Shown here one piece after another: positions 7,719 to 17,600 of a DNA stretch of 64,000 bases; the first letter of the stretch is position 1; the number at the start of each line of letters is the position of its first letter. The DNA is from UBA8199 sp035358715 (GTDB lineage: Bacteria; Verrucomicrobiota; Verrucomicrobiia; Limisphaerales; UBA8199). The notes under the pieces are model-generated. The model was given only the letters and a program-made list of their open reading frames with translations. It had not been told where the DNA came from and searched no databases. The position numbers and the translations under genes are program-made. The stretch lies in NCBI GenBank assembly GCA_035358715.1, contig DAOPPX010000002.1:1-64000 (forward strand). Reading direction: 5' to 3'.

Positions 7719-9113
7719 ATGCTCGCTGCCATTTACAATACCTTCTGTAACTGCTTCAAGATTCCGGAGCTCAAGTCTCGGATTCTCTTCACCCTGATGG
7801 TGCTGGCCATTTGCCGTTTGGAAGCGGTGGTGCGCATACCCGGCTTGAATGGCACCATTCTGTCAAATTACTTCGCCAGCAAGGCCGGGTCGGCAGACGG
7901 CTCTTCAGTGCTGGGAATGTACAGCCTTTTCACGGGGGGAGCCCTGGAGCATTGCGCGGTTGGTGCCTTGGGCATCATGCCCTACATCAGCGCGACTATC
8001 ATCATTCAATTGCTGACGGCGGTGATTCCAACATTGAGCAAACTGGCGCGTGAAGAGGGGGGCCGAACCAAGATTGTTCAGTATGGCCGGTACCTTACCG
8101 TGGTTCTTTGCCTGGGGCAGGGGATGGTGATGGCGATTGGGTGGGAGAACCCTGAAAAACTGTTTCCGGGCTGGAACACGGCGGACCGCCTGGTGCTTTA
8201 CTCTGATGCGCATATTTGGTTCTACCGCCTCCAGACACTGCTAATGCTGACCACGGGCACAATGCTGCTTATGTGGCTGGGCGAGCAGATCACCGACCGC
8301 GGCATCGGAAATGGCGTTTCGCTCGTCATCACCATTGGCATTTTGGCGCGTCTTCCCCAGGCCGTGGTGGCGCTCAAGGATATGTTCTTCCCCGGCGGCG
8401 GCTTGGAGGCCAAATTTAACTTTGGGCACGCCATCGCGCTGGTGCTGTTGCTGGCCGGTGTGATTGCTGGCGTCATTGCCATTACTCAGGCCCAGCGCAA
8501 AGTGCCGGTGCAATACGCCCAGCGTGCGGTGGGCCGCAAAGTCTATTCAGGCGGGACTTCGTTCATGCCATTGCGGGTCAACTACTCGGGTGTCATGCCG
8601 ATTATTTTCGCTCAGGCGATCCTGATGTTCCCGCAGAAGATATTCCTGTTCCTCGGCCAGAGCCTTAACGTGAAGTTCTTTGAGGAAATCGCGCGCAACC
8701 TGGGCGAGGGGGCGATTCTATACATGATCGTGTATGGTCTGATGATTCTCTTTTTCTCGTATTTCTGGGTGGCCACGCAGTTCAACGAATTGCAGATTGC
8801 CGATGATTTGAAGAAGAACGGCGGGTATATTCCGGGCGTCCGTCCGGGACAGGCGACAAGCGATTATCTGCATAATGCGATGAGCCGCATTACGTTGGCG
8901 GGCGCGGTTTTTCTGACCGTTATCGCCCTCATTCCCATCTGGCTGTGGCGGGAACTGCAGATTCCTTATTCCGTCGCTACCTTCTTTGGCGGCACAAGCA
9001 TGCTGATTCTGGTCGGGGTTCTGTTGGACACCATGCGCCAGACGGAAACCCATTTGCTGATGCGCCATTACGATGGTTTTCTGAAGAAGGGGCGGCTCCG
9101 GGGCCGATTCTGA
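7719..9113 (+). CDS. secY: Protein translocase subunit SecY
   Basis: SecY is the channel-forming subunit of the SecYEG preprotein translocase in the inner membrane. The 464-residue product has about ten hydrophobic segments, the plug/TM2 region with LGIMPYISATIIIQLLTAV, the loop GEQITDRGIGNGVS and the cytoplasmic GYIPGVRPGQATSDYL. A periplasmic or loop insertion around residues 148-165 is slightly longer than in E. coli. The TGA stop overlaps the ATG of map (TGATG); adk, present here in many bacteria, is absent. Confidence 0.98.
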   Translation: MLAAIYNTFCNCFKIPELKSRILFTLMVLAICRLEAVVRIPGLNGTILSNYFASKAGSADGSSVLGMYSLFTGGALEHCAVGALGIMPYISATIIIQLLTAVIPTLSKLAREEGGRTKIVQYGRYLTVVLCLGQGMVMAIGWENPEKLFPGWNTADRLVLYSDAHIWFYRLQTLLMLTTGTMLLMWLGEQITDRGIGNGVSLVITIGILARLPQAVVALKDMFFPGGGLEAKFNFGHAIALVLLLAGVIAGVIAITQAQRKVPVQYAQRAVGRKVYSGGTSFMPLRVNYSGVMPIIFAQAILMFPQKIFLFLGQSLNVKFFEEIARNLGEGAILYMIVYGLMILFFSYFWVATQFNELQIADDLKKNGGYIPGVRPGQATSDYLHNAMSRITLAGAVFLTVIALIPIWLWRELQIPYSVATFFGGTSMLILVGVLLDTMRQTETHLLMRHYDGFLKKGRLRGRF

Positions 9114-9889
9114 TGATCATACTAAAGAGCGAGCGGGATCTGGAAGCGATGCGGCCAGCCTGCGCGGTGGCTGCCGCCGTGCTGAACGACGTGGCCGCTT
9201 TTGTTCAGCCCGGGGTTTCGACCAGGCAAGTGGATGAGTTCGCGGCGCTGCGGATGAAGCAGCTTGGCGCTAAGAGCGCGTTTTTGGGCTATCGGAAATA
9301 CCCATGCCATATCTGTATCTCGGTCAATGAGCAGGTGGTGCATGGACTGGCAGGCAGCCGGGTGCTCCGGTTCGGCGACATCGTGAGCCTGGATGTTGGT
9401 GTTATTCACAACGGGTTTATCGGCGACACCGCCCGCACATTAGCCGTTGGAGGGTGCGGTGTGCTGGCCCAGAACCTTATGGATGTTGCCGAGAAAGGGC
9501 TCTACCTGGGTATTGCGCAGGCTGTGCCAGGCGGAAAGGTGTCTGATATTTCCCGGGCGATACAGAATTACGTGGAAAACAGCGGCTTCAGCGTTGTCCG
9601 TGAATTCGTGGGGCATGGGGTAGGGCGTTCGATGCACGAAGAACCTCAGGTTCCGAACTTCGTGGATGGGAAACCTTCGCCCAAGCTCCGGCCCGGAATG
9701 ACATTGGCGATTGAACCGATGGTTAATGCCGGGGGGCCCGAGGTAAAAATATTAAATGATGGCTGGACAGCGGCCACTAAGGATGGTTCACTGTCCGCTC
9801 ACTTTGAGCACACAGTGTTAATCACTGAGTCCGAACCCGAGATTCTGACGTGCCTCGAGAAGGTGCCATCGAAGTCGAAGGTGTCGTAG
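9113..9889 (+). CDS. map: Methionine aminopeptidase, type I
   Basis: Removes the N-terminal Met from nascent proteins. From the ATG at 9113 the product is 258 residues with the five metal ligands of the pita-bread fold visible: D94, D105, H168, E201 and E232, plus substrate-pocket H77. The start is chosen because it overlaps the secY stop and gives the standard N-terminus ILKSERDLEAMRPA. The 3' end overlaps infA by 40 bp. Confidence 0.97.
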   Translation: MIILKSERDLEAMRPACAVAAAVLNDVAAFVQPGVSTRQVDEFAALRMKQLGAKSAFLGYRKYPCHICISVNEQVVHGLAGSRVLRFGDIVSLDVGVIHNGFIGDTARTLAVGGCGVLAQNLMDVAEKGLYLGIAQAVPGGKVSDISRAIQNYVENSGFSVVREFVGHGVGRSMHEEPQVPNFVDGKPSPKLRPGMTLAIEPMVNAGGPEVKILNDGWTAATKDGSLSAHFEHTVLITESEPEILTCLEKVPSKSKVS

Positions 9890-10071
9890 TGGAAGTTCTG
9901 CCAAACAAGATGTATCGGGTAGAATTGGCCAATGGGCACCGTATGCTGGCTTATATCACCGGCAAGGCCAGTCTGAGGCTTTCTCCGCTGATGCCGGGCG
10001 GCAGGGTTCGATTGGAAGTATCGCCCTGCGATGTGTCAAGTGGGCGTTTGGTTGTGGAAAGGCAAACTTAG
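9850..10071 (+). CDS. infA: Translation initiation factor IF-1
   Basis: IF-1 is an OB-fold protein that occupies the ribosomal A site during initiation. The 73-residue product reads GAIEVEGVVVEVLPNKMYRV then ELANGHRMLAYITGK, matching IF-1 in its first half. The second half (SLRLSPLMPGGRVRLEVSPCD) is more diverged than usual. The only good start is the GTG at 9850, nested in the last 40 bp of map in another frame. Its place between map and rpmJ is standard. Confidence 0.92.
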   Translation: MPREGAIEVEGVVVEVLPNKMYRVELANGHRMLAYITGKASLRLSPLMPGGRVRLEVSPCDVSSGRLVVERQT

Positions 10072-10079
10072 CTTGGAAT

Positions 10080-10193
10080 ATGAAAGTCCGTGCATCTGTT
10101 AAGAAGCTTTGCGAGAACTGCAAGATCATTCGTCGCAAGGGCGTCATCCGTGTGATCTGTACGAATCCGCGTCACAAACAGCGGCAAGGTTGA
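10080..10193 (+). CDS. rpmJ: 50S ribosomal protein L36
   Basis: L36 is the smallest large-subunit protein. The 37-residue product begins MKVRASVKKLCENCKIIRRK. Zinc-ligand positions C11, C14, C27 and H32 are all present, so this is the zinc-binding form. It lies 8 bp after infA and 40 bp before rpsM. Confidence 0.96.
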   Translation: MKVRASVKKLCENCKIIRRKGVIRVICTNPRHKQRQG

Positions 10194-10233
10194 CCGGTCA
10201 AACACGTAGTCTATTTAGCACTAGCAAAGATTT

Positions 10234-10629
10234 ATGGCTCGTATCATTGGTGTGGAAGTTCCGCCGAACAAGCGCATTGACGTTGCGCTCTGCTACATTT
10301 ATGGCCTCGGCCCCAGTAATTCCAGGGTCATTCTGACCAACGCGAATATTGACCCGAGTATTCGTGCCAAGGACCTGACCGAGCAACAGCTCTCACAGAT
10401 CGTGCATGCGATCCAGGACGGCAAGTACGTTATCGAGGGTGATCTGCGCCGCGAGATCGGGATGAACCTCAAGCGGCTGCAGGGCATCAAGTGTTATCGC
10501 GGGATCCGCCACCTGCGTGGGTTGCCGGTTCGCGGGCAGCGCACGCAAACCAACGCGCGCACGCGCAAAGGGCCACGCAAGACTGTGGGTGTTGTCCGCA
10601 GTCCAACCGCAAAGACCGGCATCCACTGA
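10234..10629 (+). CDS. rpsM: 30S ribosomal protein S13
   Basis: S13 forms inter-subunit bridges in the 30S head. The 131-residue product begins MARIIGVEVPPNKRID and carries YRGIRHLRGLPVRGQRTQTN and the basic C-terminal ARTRKGPRKTVG. It follows rpmJ and precedes rpsK as in the alpha-type operon. Confidence 0.97.
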   Translation: MARIIGVEVPPNKRIDVALCYIYGLGPSNSRVILTNANIDPSIRAKDLTEQQLSQIVHAIQDGKYVIEGDLRREIGMNLKRLQGIKCYRGIRHLRGLPVRGQRTQTNARTRKGPRKTVGVVRSPTAKTGIH

Positions 10630-10676
10630 TTACTTGCCACCTGTCATCCATCAACCGCCAACTGTTTTACTAGCTC

Positions 10677-11342
10677 ATGGCCGACGAGACTAACAAGAAA
10701 CCCGCTTCCAAACACGAAGGTAAACCCGGGGCTAAGAAGCCAGCAACCGGAGAGAAGGCTGCCGCTGCCAAGACTGCTGAGAAACCAGCCGCCCAGCCGG
10801 ATGCCGGCGCCCCCGCGGCGAAGGTTCAGAAAAAGGCCGTTCGTGCCCCCGCCGATAGCGCCGTTCCGGCTGCCGAGGCGCCCAAGCCGGCAGAGGGGGG
10901 CGCGCCAGTCGCTGCGGTAGCCGCTCCTACCGCGGCTGAGTTGTTGGCCGATGATCTTGCTGGCAAGAAGATTATCAAGGCCAAAGGCGCCAAGAATATC
11001 GTCAGTGGTATTGCTAACATCCTTGCGACCTTCAACAACACGCTGGTTAGCATTACCGATATGCAGGGACATGTGATTGGGTGGTCAAGCGGCGGGCGCG
11101 TGGGATTCAAAGGCTCGCGCAAGAGCACCGCCTATGCCGCCCAGCAAGTGGCCCAGGACGCTGCCCGGCAGGCGATGTCACACGGCATGCGCGAGATCGA
11201 GGTGCGGGTTAAGGGCCCCGGCTCTGGTCGCGAATCGGCCATCCGGGCCTTTCAGGCCATCGGTTTGGAGATTACTACCATTAAGGACATCACTCCTGTG
11301 CCGCACAACGGCTGCCGGCCGCGCAAGAAACGCCGCGTCTAA
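10677..11342 (+). CDS. rpsK: 30S ribosomal protein S11 with long N-terminal extension
   Basis: S11 is a platform protein of the small subunit. The conserved S11 body starts near residue 100 (KNIVSGIANILATFNNT) and runs through GPGSGRESAIRAFQAIGLE to the Arg/Lys-rich end. The product is 221 residues rather than about 130 because roughly 100 residues of low-complexity Ala/Lys/Pro sequence precede the body. No better internal start is obvious. The tail resembles a histone-H1-like basic segment; it may bind rRNA, but that is inference. Confidence 0.93.
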   Translation: MADETNKKPASKHEGKPGAKKPATGEKAAAAKTAEKPAAQPDAGAPAAKVQKKAVRAPADSAVPAAEAPKPAEGGAPVAAVAAPTAAELLADDLAGKKIIKAKGAKNIVSGIANILATFNNTLVSITDMQGHVIGWSSGGRVGFKGSRKSTAYAAQQVAQDAARQAMSHGMREIEVRVKGPGSGRESAIRAFQAIGLEITTIKDITPVPHNGCRPRKKRRV

Positions 11343-11379
11343 CTCTCAACCAACAAAGCTTAACTCTCCACTCTAGAAA

Positions 11380-11988
11380 ATGGCTCGTTATACTGGTCCT
11401 CGTGTCCGCATCAGCCGCCGGTTTGGCGTCCCGATCTTTGGCCCATCGAAGTATCTTGAGCGCCGCAATTACGGCCCCGGAGTTCATGGCCCAAAGTCGC
11501 GCCGCAAGCACACCGACTACGCGCTGGGGCTCATTGAAAAACAGAAGCTTCGCTATTACTACGGCTTGCTCGAGCGTCAGTTCCGTGGCGTATATGAACG
11601 TGCTCTTCAACGTCGCGGGGTCACCGGCGAGCATATGCTGCAGATCCTGGAAACTCGCCTGGACAATGTCGCCTATCATCTGGGCTTCGCTAACACTCGC
11701 GCCGCTGCCAGGCAGTTAGTGGCTCACGGCCACGTGAGGGTGAATGGGCGCAAGGTCAGTATTCCATCGTTCGGCCTCAAGGTTAATGACATCGTTGAGG
11801 TCAAGAACTCCAGCGCGTCACGTCAGTTGGCATCCAAGAATCTGGAGAGCGCGGCCAGTCGTGCCGTGCCGGATTGGCTCTCCCTGGACAAAGAGGCTCT
11901 TAAAGGCGTTGTCATGCGGATTCCCACCCGCGACGAGATCCAACCCATTGCCAACGAACAAGCTGTCGTCGAGTTTTACTCCCGCTAG
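11380..11988 (+). CDS. rpsD: 30S ribosomal protein S4
   Basis: S4 is a primary 16S rRNA-binding assembly protein. The 202-residue product starts MARYTGPRVRISRRFGVP, has the KQKLRYYYGLLERQFR segment and an S4 RNA-binding domain (RLDNVAYHLGFA ... HGHVRVNGRKV). The N-terminus lacks the zinc-binding cysteines. It is followed by 169 bp before rpoA. Confidence 0.97.
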   Translation: MARYTGPRVRISRRFGVPIFGPSKYLERRNYGPGVHGPKSRRKHTDYALGLIEKQKLRYYYGLLERQFRGVYERALQRRGVTGEHMLQILETRLDNVAYHLGFANTRAAARQLVAHGHVRVNGRKVSIPSFGLKVNDIVEVKNSSASRQLASKNLESAASRAVPDWLSLDKEALKGVVMRIPTRDEIQPIANEQAVVEFYSR

Positions 11989-12157
11989 AAAAATGAAACT
12001 GGATTGTTGGATGGTTGAAATGGCGATGCGGTGCCGATATATCTGCCTCGCAGCCCATCGCCCTGCCGTTCAAGCAATTCATCGCAATTATACGGGCTCT
12101 TTTGGCCGGCGGGAATTGGTGCCAAAGGAGTCAGATTAAAATTGTTGAAAGGAAAAT

Positions 12158-13183
12158 ATGCCAGTACGTCTAGGACGCTTTGAAATGCCAAAGCGGTTGG
12201 TCAAAGAGGATTCAACCGCCACTGACACCTATGCCAAGTTCGTCGCCGAACCCTTTGAAACCGGTTACGGCTACACCATTGGTAACTCACTCCGACGCGT
12301 CTTGCTTTCCTCTCTGGAAGGCGCGGCGGTCTCGTCAATCAAGATTGATGGGGCGATGCACGAATTCACTACCGTGGAGGGTGTCGTTGAAGACGTCACA
12401 GAGATCGTGCTGAACTTGAAGAGGATATTGTTCAAGGCGCACGCTCGTGATCCTCAGACCCTTTTGCTTTCCGTTAACAAGGAAGGCAAGGTTACCGCCG
12501 CCGACATCCAGCTCAACCAGAACTTGGAGTTGGTCAATCCTGACCAGCATATTTGCACCCTCGACAAGAAAAAGAAATTCGAGATGGAGCTGGAAGTCAA
12601 GGTCGGCCGCGGGTTCCTGCCGGGTGAAGAGAACAAGAAAAGCAATCAAGCCATCGGAGTTATCGCCATTGATTCGCTGTTTTCACCCGTGACCCGTGTT
12701 CGCTACGCTGTCGAAAACGCCCGCGTCGGCCAGCGCACGGATTACGACCGACTCATTTTGGAAGTTTGGACCGACGGACGCATCTCCCCTGACGATGCCT
12801 TGACCCAAGCCTCCGCTATTCTCCAGCATCATCTGGATATCTTCGTCGGTTTCGACAAGAACGCCGTTGAGTTTGAGGAAGTCGTGGATAAGCAGGACGA
12901 GGAGAAGACCAAGCTCAAGAAGCTTCTCAACATGAGCGTCAACGAAATCGAGTTGAGTGTTCGCGCCGCTAATTGTCTAAACAACGCAAACATCACTACC
13001 GTCGGCCAGCTTGCGATGAAGACCGAACAGGAGATGCTGAAGTACCGTAATTTTGGGAAGAAGTCCCTCAATGAAATCAAAGACAAACTGGCGGGCTTGG
13101 GTTTGACTCTAGGTATGACGTTCGAGGCGGAGCTACTGGAAGCGACCAAGGAAAAGCCCCCCGTTGTCCAGACCGGCCGTTAG
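12158..13183 (+). CDS. rpoA: DNA-directed RNA polymerase subunit alpha
   Basis: The alpha subunit dimerises to nucleate RNA polymerase assembly. Residues 1-235 form the N-terminal assembly domain (GYGYTIGNSLRRVLLSSLEG), and about 255-320 form the helix-hairpin-helix C-terminal domain (ELSVRAANCLNNANI, KYRNFGKKSLNEI). The 341-residue length is normal. GAAAGG lies just before the ATG at 12158. The order rpsD-rpoA-rplQ is conserved in bacteria. Confidence 0.98.
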   Translation: MPVRLGRFEMPKRLVKEDSTATDTYAKFVAEPFETGYGYTIGNSLRRVLLSSLEGAAVSSIKIDGAMHEFTTVEGVVEDVTEIVLNLKRILFKAHARDPQTLLLSVNKEGKVTAADIQLNQNLELVNPDQHICTLDKKKKFEMELEVKVGRGFLPGEENKKSNQAIGVIAIDSLFSPVTRVRYAVENARVGQRTDYDRLILEVWTDGRISPDDALTQASAILQHHLDIFVGFDKNAVEFEEVVDKQDEEKTKLKKLLNMSVNEIELSVRAANCLNNANITTVGQLAMKTEQEMLKYRNFGKKSLNEIKDKLAGLGLTLGMTFEAELLEATKEKPPVVQTGR

Positions 13184-13255
13184 CATTGCCGGAGGATCGG
13201 GCGCGCAGCCGCCACATCCTTCCACTGATCCAACACGCATTATCCTCTTCTATTT

Positions 13256-13708
13256 ATGAGACATCTTAAGCGAACCGCTAAACTGGGTCGTACCGGCCAA
13301 CACCGGAACGCGATGCTCGCCAATCTCGTCTGTAGCCTTATCAAGCACAAGCGCGTTACTACCACCCTGGGCAAGGCCAAAGCCGCCCGTTCCATGGCGG
13401 AAAAGATGGTCACGCTCGGCAAGTCCGGCACACTTCATGACCGACGTCTCGTCGCCGCGCGCCTCCACCAGGAGGACGCTGTGAAGGTTCTTTTCGATAA
13501 GATCGCGCCAGCGCAAAGAGAGCGCCACGGCGGCTACACTCGCATAGTCCGACTCGGCGAACGCCAGGGTGACGCAGCCCAAAAGGCCATCCTCGAATGG
13601 GTGGAACTGGGCAGTGAAGTGGAGACCCCGGCCAAAGAACAGACGTCAGCGAAGGAGGCGCAACCAGGCGCCGCCAAGACTGCTACCAAAGCCGAAGCGG
13701 CAAAATAG
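13256..13708 (+). CDS. rplQ: 50S ribosomal protein L17
   Basis: L17 lies near the exit tunnel. The product begins MRHLKRTAKLGRTGQHRNAM and carries TTLGKAKAARSMAEKMVTLG and YTRIVRLGERQGDAAQ. The 150 residues include a roughly 30-residue Ala/Lys/Glu-rich C-terminal tail beyond the conserved fold. It is the last gene of the cluster and is convergent with recO. Confidence 0.97.
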   Translation: MRHLKRTAKLGRTGQHRNAMLANLVCSLIKHKRVTTTLGKAKAARSMAEKMVTLGKSGTLHDRRLVAARLHQEDAVKVLFDKIAPAQRERHGGYTRIVRLGERQGDAAQKAILEWVELGSEVETPAKEQTSAKEAQPGAAKTATKAEAAK

Positions 13709-13735
13709 CCTCCGTTTGAGCTTGTTTCGCTCTGA

Positions 13736-13757
13736 CGCTCGCTTTCTCAGGCGAGCG
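13736..13757. terminator. Hairpin between convergent rplQ and recO
   Basis: A perfect 7-bp stem, CGCTCGC (13736-13742) and GCGAGCG (13751-13757), closes an 8-nt loop 28 bp after the rplQ stop. It has no U-tract, so it would be a weak intrinsic terminator or an RNA-end stabiliser. The rest of 13,709-13,921 shows nothing recognisable. Confidence 0.4.
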
Positions 13758-13921
13758 GGGGTGAGTTTACACTTGGGTGATGCAAGCTTGGCTGGGGAGC
13801 GCTGTCCGGCGAGGCACGTTCTTGCTTAAATGGCAGACGTGTTGCCTGAAAACCCCTCCACTCGCGCCTGGCCGAGCCATCCAAACAGCGTTCACTTGCC
13901 GACACCGGGAGAGGCGCCGCT

Positions 13922-14512
13922 TCAGCGCCTGCCGCGGAGGAAATGCTCCAACTCCCTAAGCTGCGCTTCGTGGGGCCTCAGCCGTGCGATCAGGGGCCAA
14001 GCGTCCCGGGTGAGCGCATTGACGAGCTGGCAAGCTACCGGGCTTAGCTTGCTTTCGGCGAGGTCGGGTATCAGTCCCAGTTCGAGCAACAGCTTCAATT
14101 CGAAAGCCAAAAGTGTGTGCGGCTGCGCCGGTTGGCTGGACAGGTGACGCAAGAGATCAAGCATCAGGTCGAAGACGCCGGGCAGCGGCGTCTCTGTTTC
14201 GGTAGCGCGCTCGATCAACGCGGCGCACCAGGATGCTTGCCGCAAGAGCTCCAGGTTGTGGCGCAGGCTGCTGTAGGTTTCGTGCAGCGTGACCTCGCGC
14301 AACGTGTGCAGTTCTGAGCGCCGGCTGCGGCTGAAGCTGAAATCAGCCCGGTAGAACAGGTCCAGCTTTCCATGGAACGGAGACTTGAGGCGGCGGGCGC
14401 CCTTTGCCACCGTAGCCAGGCGTCCCACGCTCGGCGTGAGCCAACGGACAATCAGGCTTGTCTCAGTAAGCGGCCAGGTGCGAAAAACCAGGCCCGTGGC
14501 GGTCTCAATCAT
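13922..14512 (-). CDS. recO: DNA repair protein RecO
   Basis: RecO mediates RecA loading in RecFOR gap repair. The N-terminal OB fold is recognisable (ETATGLVFRTWPLTETSLIV, then TVAKGARRLKSPFHGKLDL). It is followed by the helical domain (LRQASWCAALIERATE, FELKLLLELGL). At 196 residues it is shorter than the usual roughly 240, and the CxxC zinc module of the C-terminal domain is absent, as in some RecO proteins. It is the last gene of a - strand run and ends against rplQ. Confidence 0.85.
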   Translation of the reverse strand: MIETATGLVFRTWPLTETSLIVRWLTPSVGRLATVAKGARRLKSPFHGKLDLFYRADFSFSRSRRSELHTLREVTLHETYSSLRHNLELLRQASWCAALIERATETETPLPGVFDLMLDLLRHLSSQPAQPHTLLAFELKLLLELGLIPDLAESKLSPVACQLVNALTRDAWPLIARLRPHEAQLRELEHFLRGRR

Positions 14513-14626
14513 CTGAACGAAAGGCTCTGCTTCACCACAAGTTTAGGCGAATGGACGGCCTTGCTCAAGGCAAAGCGCGGTCGCCCAGGCGGTTCGCGGC
14601 GCCCTGGGGTGGAACGGTCGAGCCGC

Positions 14627-17600
14627 TTACTGGCTGCGCACGCGGTAGAAGCCTGACGGGCTGCCCGGCACAGGAGTAAAGACCCAGTTGGTGCCGTGTA
14701 GTGGGCCGGCAATAGTATTCCAGTTCGGCGTGGTCAGCGAGAGGCTGAACTCGACGTAAAGGTCGCCGGCGGCCCCCTGCCATTCCAACGACATTGTGCC
14801 GTTGGCGCCACGGTGCAGTCCGGTGAGTGTCGCCGAGGCAGGCAGAGGCTGACCAAACTGGAAGGTAATCGTGCCCGGCGACCAATCGGAGCTGAGCCCG
14901 CGTAGGTCCTGCGCGCTAACGCGCCAATAATAGAGCGTCCCGGCAACGAGGTTGTCTGCGCCGGGCAGTGCCCGGAGGGGGAGAGACAATACCCAGTTGC
15001 TGCCAGGCGGCACCGGAACAGCCGCAATATTGGTGGCGTTGATCGCAGGGGCCACAAAGGTCGGATTAGCGGCAACTTGGATATGGTAGGAGGCCACGCC
15101 GTCACCCTCATCAGGATCGCCGGCAGACGGGAACCAGAAGAGGAGGGCATCGAGGTTCGCAACTAATGTGCCCGACGGCGGTCCGGCCACCACCGGCGCG
15201 GCAGGCGCGTGGTTGATTTCGTTCACGAAAAACGTCGCTGGTGTCATCCAGGGCCCCGTGTTGGTGCCATCAGTTGCCTGGCATCGCCACCAGTATTGCG
15301 CGTTGTTGGGCAGGTCGGTGTCTACTTGCCAGCTTGAGACGGCGGCGCCGGCCGCCACCAGCGGCACCTGCGCCACCAGGGTTGATAATGCCGCGTCCGC
15401 ATAGACCTCGAAACGATAGGACAGGGGATCACCCTGGTAATCCACCGCGTTGGTCACCCACAATGTCGGTCGTACAATCGGAACGCTGGCTAAATTCGCC
15501 GGTGCCGCCAGGGTGGGCGCCCCGGGGGCGGGCTCGCCGATGCCTATTTCGTCTAGGAACAGGTCCTGGTCCGGAGCGGTGCCGTACTCGCTCCAGACGA
15601 TGAACCGCAGACGGATCGAGCGGTTGGTATAATTTGCCAGTGAGGCCTGGAGGAGAGTCCAGCTTTGATTCCAATCATAGTTCAAAGCGATCAGGTCGTT
15701 CCAGATGATGCCGCCGTCGGTGGAAGTCTGCGCGCGAAAGCGCGTCCGGTATGAAAGCTGTCCGCGCAGCCGGAAAGTCAGCATCGGGCTTATCGCGTTG
15801 GTCAGGTTAAGTTCGCGGCCCAATACCAGCGCCAGTTGGGTGTCCGGGGGTAGCCAGGGGAAGGCCGTGTCGCGGACGGCGTACTGCCCGGCGAACGGCT
15901 GGTTGGTGTCCACGGTCCAGACCGGGTGCAGCCAGTTGTCTAGCCCGGCTTCGAAGTTCTCAAAGAATGGATAAGCTGCCGGCGCGGGCGTGTGTTCGCC
16001 CAGCGAAATGTCATCCACATACCAGCCGTCGCTTTGCGTGCCGCCGTCAGTGTCCATCTGGAAGCGCACCCACACCTGGCTGTTGTTCTTCCAGGGCGAC
16101 AGGTCCACCGTCTGCTCCGCCCAGTTCGTGCGCGTCTCCGAGACGCCATAGACCCGGGTCCAGCTCCCGCCGGCATCGCCGGAGACAAACAGCCGGCCCC
16201 AGTCCCCGTTGGCGATGATATGCCGGTCCCAGAAGCGCAGGACGGGCCAGATGGTGCCGCGCAGGTCCACGGCGAACTGCGAGTAATGGGAAGAGTTGTT
16301 GGCATAATCGCCCGGCGAATCCACCAAGCCGGCCGAGCCGTCTCGCCCGGCTCCCGGCCAGGACGCCCAGGTGCCGTTAAATGTCCATCCCGGCTGGTTA
16401 GTCTCGAAACTGGCCACCCACGGTAAATCCACGCCGGCGGTTGTCGCGGAAGACTGGCTGGAGCCGACGCCATTATCATACTGGTTGTAGAGATAGACGC
16501 GGTAGTAGTAGGTCTTGCGCGCCACCAGGCCGCTGTCCGTGAACGTGGTCGTAGCGCGATTCGTGATCACCGCCAGCAGCGTCGAACTCTCGCTCACGCC
16601 CGACGAGTCTGACCTGTAAACCCGGTATTCCTTGAAGTTGCCGATGGTCGCCTCGGTCCAGTTCAGGCGCATCGTGGCCGGCGTGATTTCATCCAGCGGA
16701 TTGAGCGTGAGCGGAAGGGGTGATTCCTCGATGGTGAGGTTGTCTATCCAGAGGTCCTGGGCGGGGGCGGAGCCGTACTCATTCCAGGTGGCAAAGCGCA
16801 GCCGCACCGTCCGGTTGACCAGGCTCTGCAGCGACACCTGCACCCGCGTCCAGGCCTGGTCCCAATCGTAGTTCAGCCCATAGAGCTCGCTCCAGTTCAA
16901 CCCGCCATCCGTCGAATAGTGCACCCGGAACCGCGACCGATACCACAACTGTCCCTTAACCCAGAACACCAGTTGCGGATTGACCGTGTTGCTTAGGTTC
17001 AGGCTTCCCCCCAGCCCCAGCCAATAGGTGGTGTCGGGGTTCATCCGCCCCGTGGGCGTGTCTCGCACCGCATAACTGCCCCCATAGGCCCCGTTGGTGT
17101 CCAGCGCCCAGGAGGAATGCAGCCAGTTGGTCAGCCCCGCCTCGAAAGTCTCGTAGAAGGGCAGGGCAATGACCGGCGCCGTGTGCTCGGTCACCACCAG
17201 GTCGTCTATGCTCCAGCCGTCCTCGGTTGTTCCGCCGTCGGTCCACACATGGAAGCGGATGCGCAGGTTGCTCTGGTTCTTGTAGGGCGAGAGGTCAATG
17301 GNNNNNNNNNNNNNNNNNNNNNNNNNNNNNNNNNNNNNNNNNNNNNNNNNNNNNNNNNNNNNNNNNNNNNNNNNNNNNNNNNNNNNNNNNNNNNNNNNNN
17401 NGTGCCCACCAGGTTCACCGCGCTCAACGCGTAGGTGTCGGTCGAATTGCCGTAGTCCCCAATGGGCGAGTCGCTCAGGCAACCGCCGCTGCGGCCATCG
17501 GCGCCAATACCCCACGTGCCCGTCGTCACCCACTGGTCGGATGTTTCCATCGTGTCGGCCAGCGGCCAGGGCACCGGCACCGTGGTGGTGGACCGCTCGT

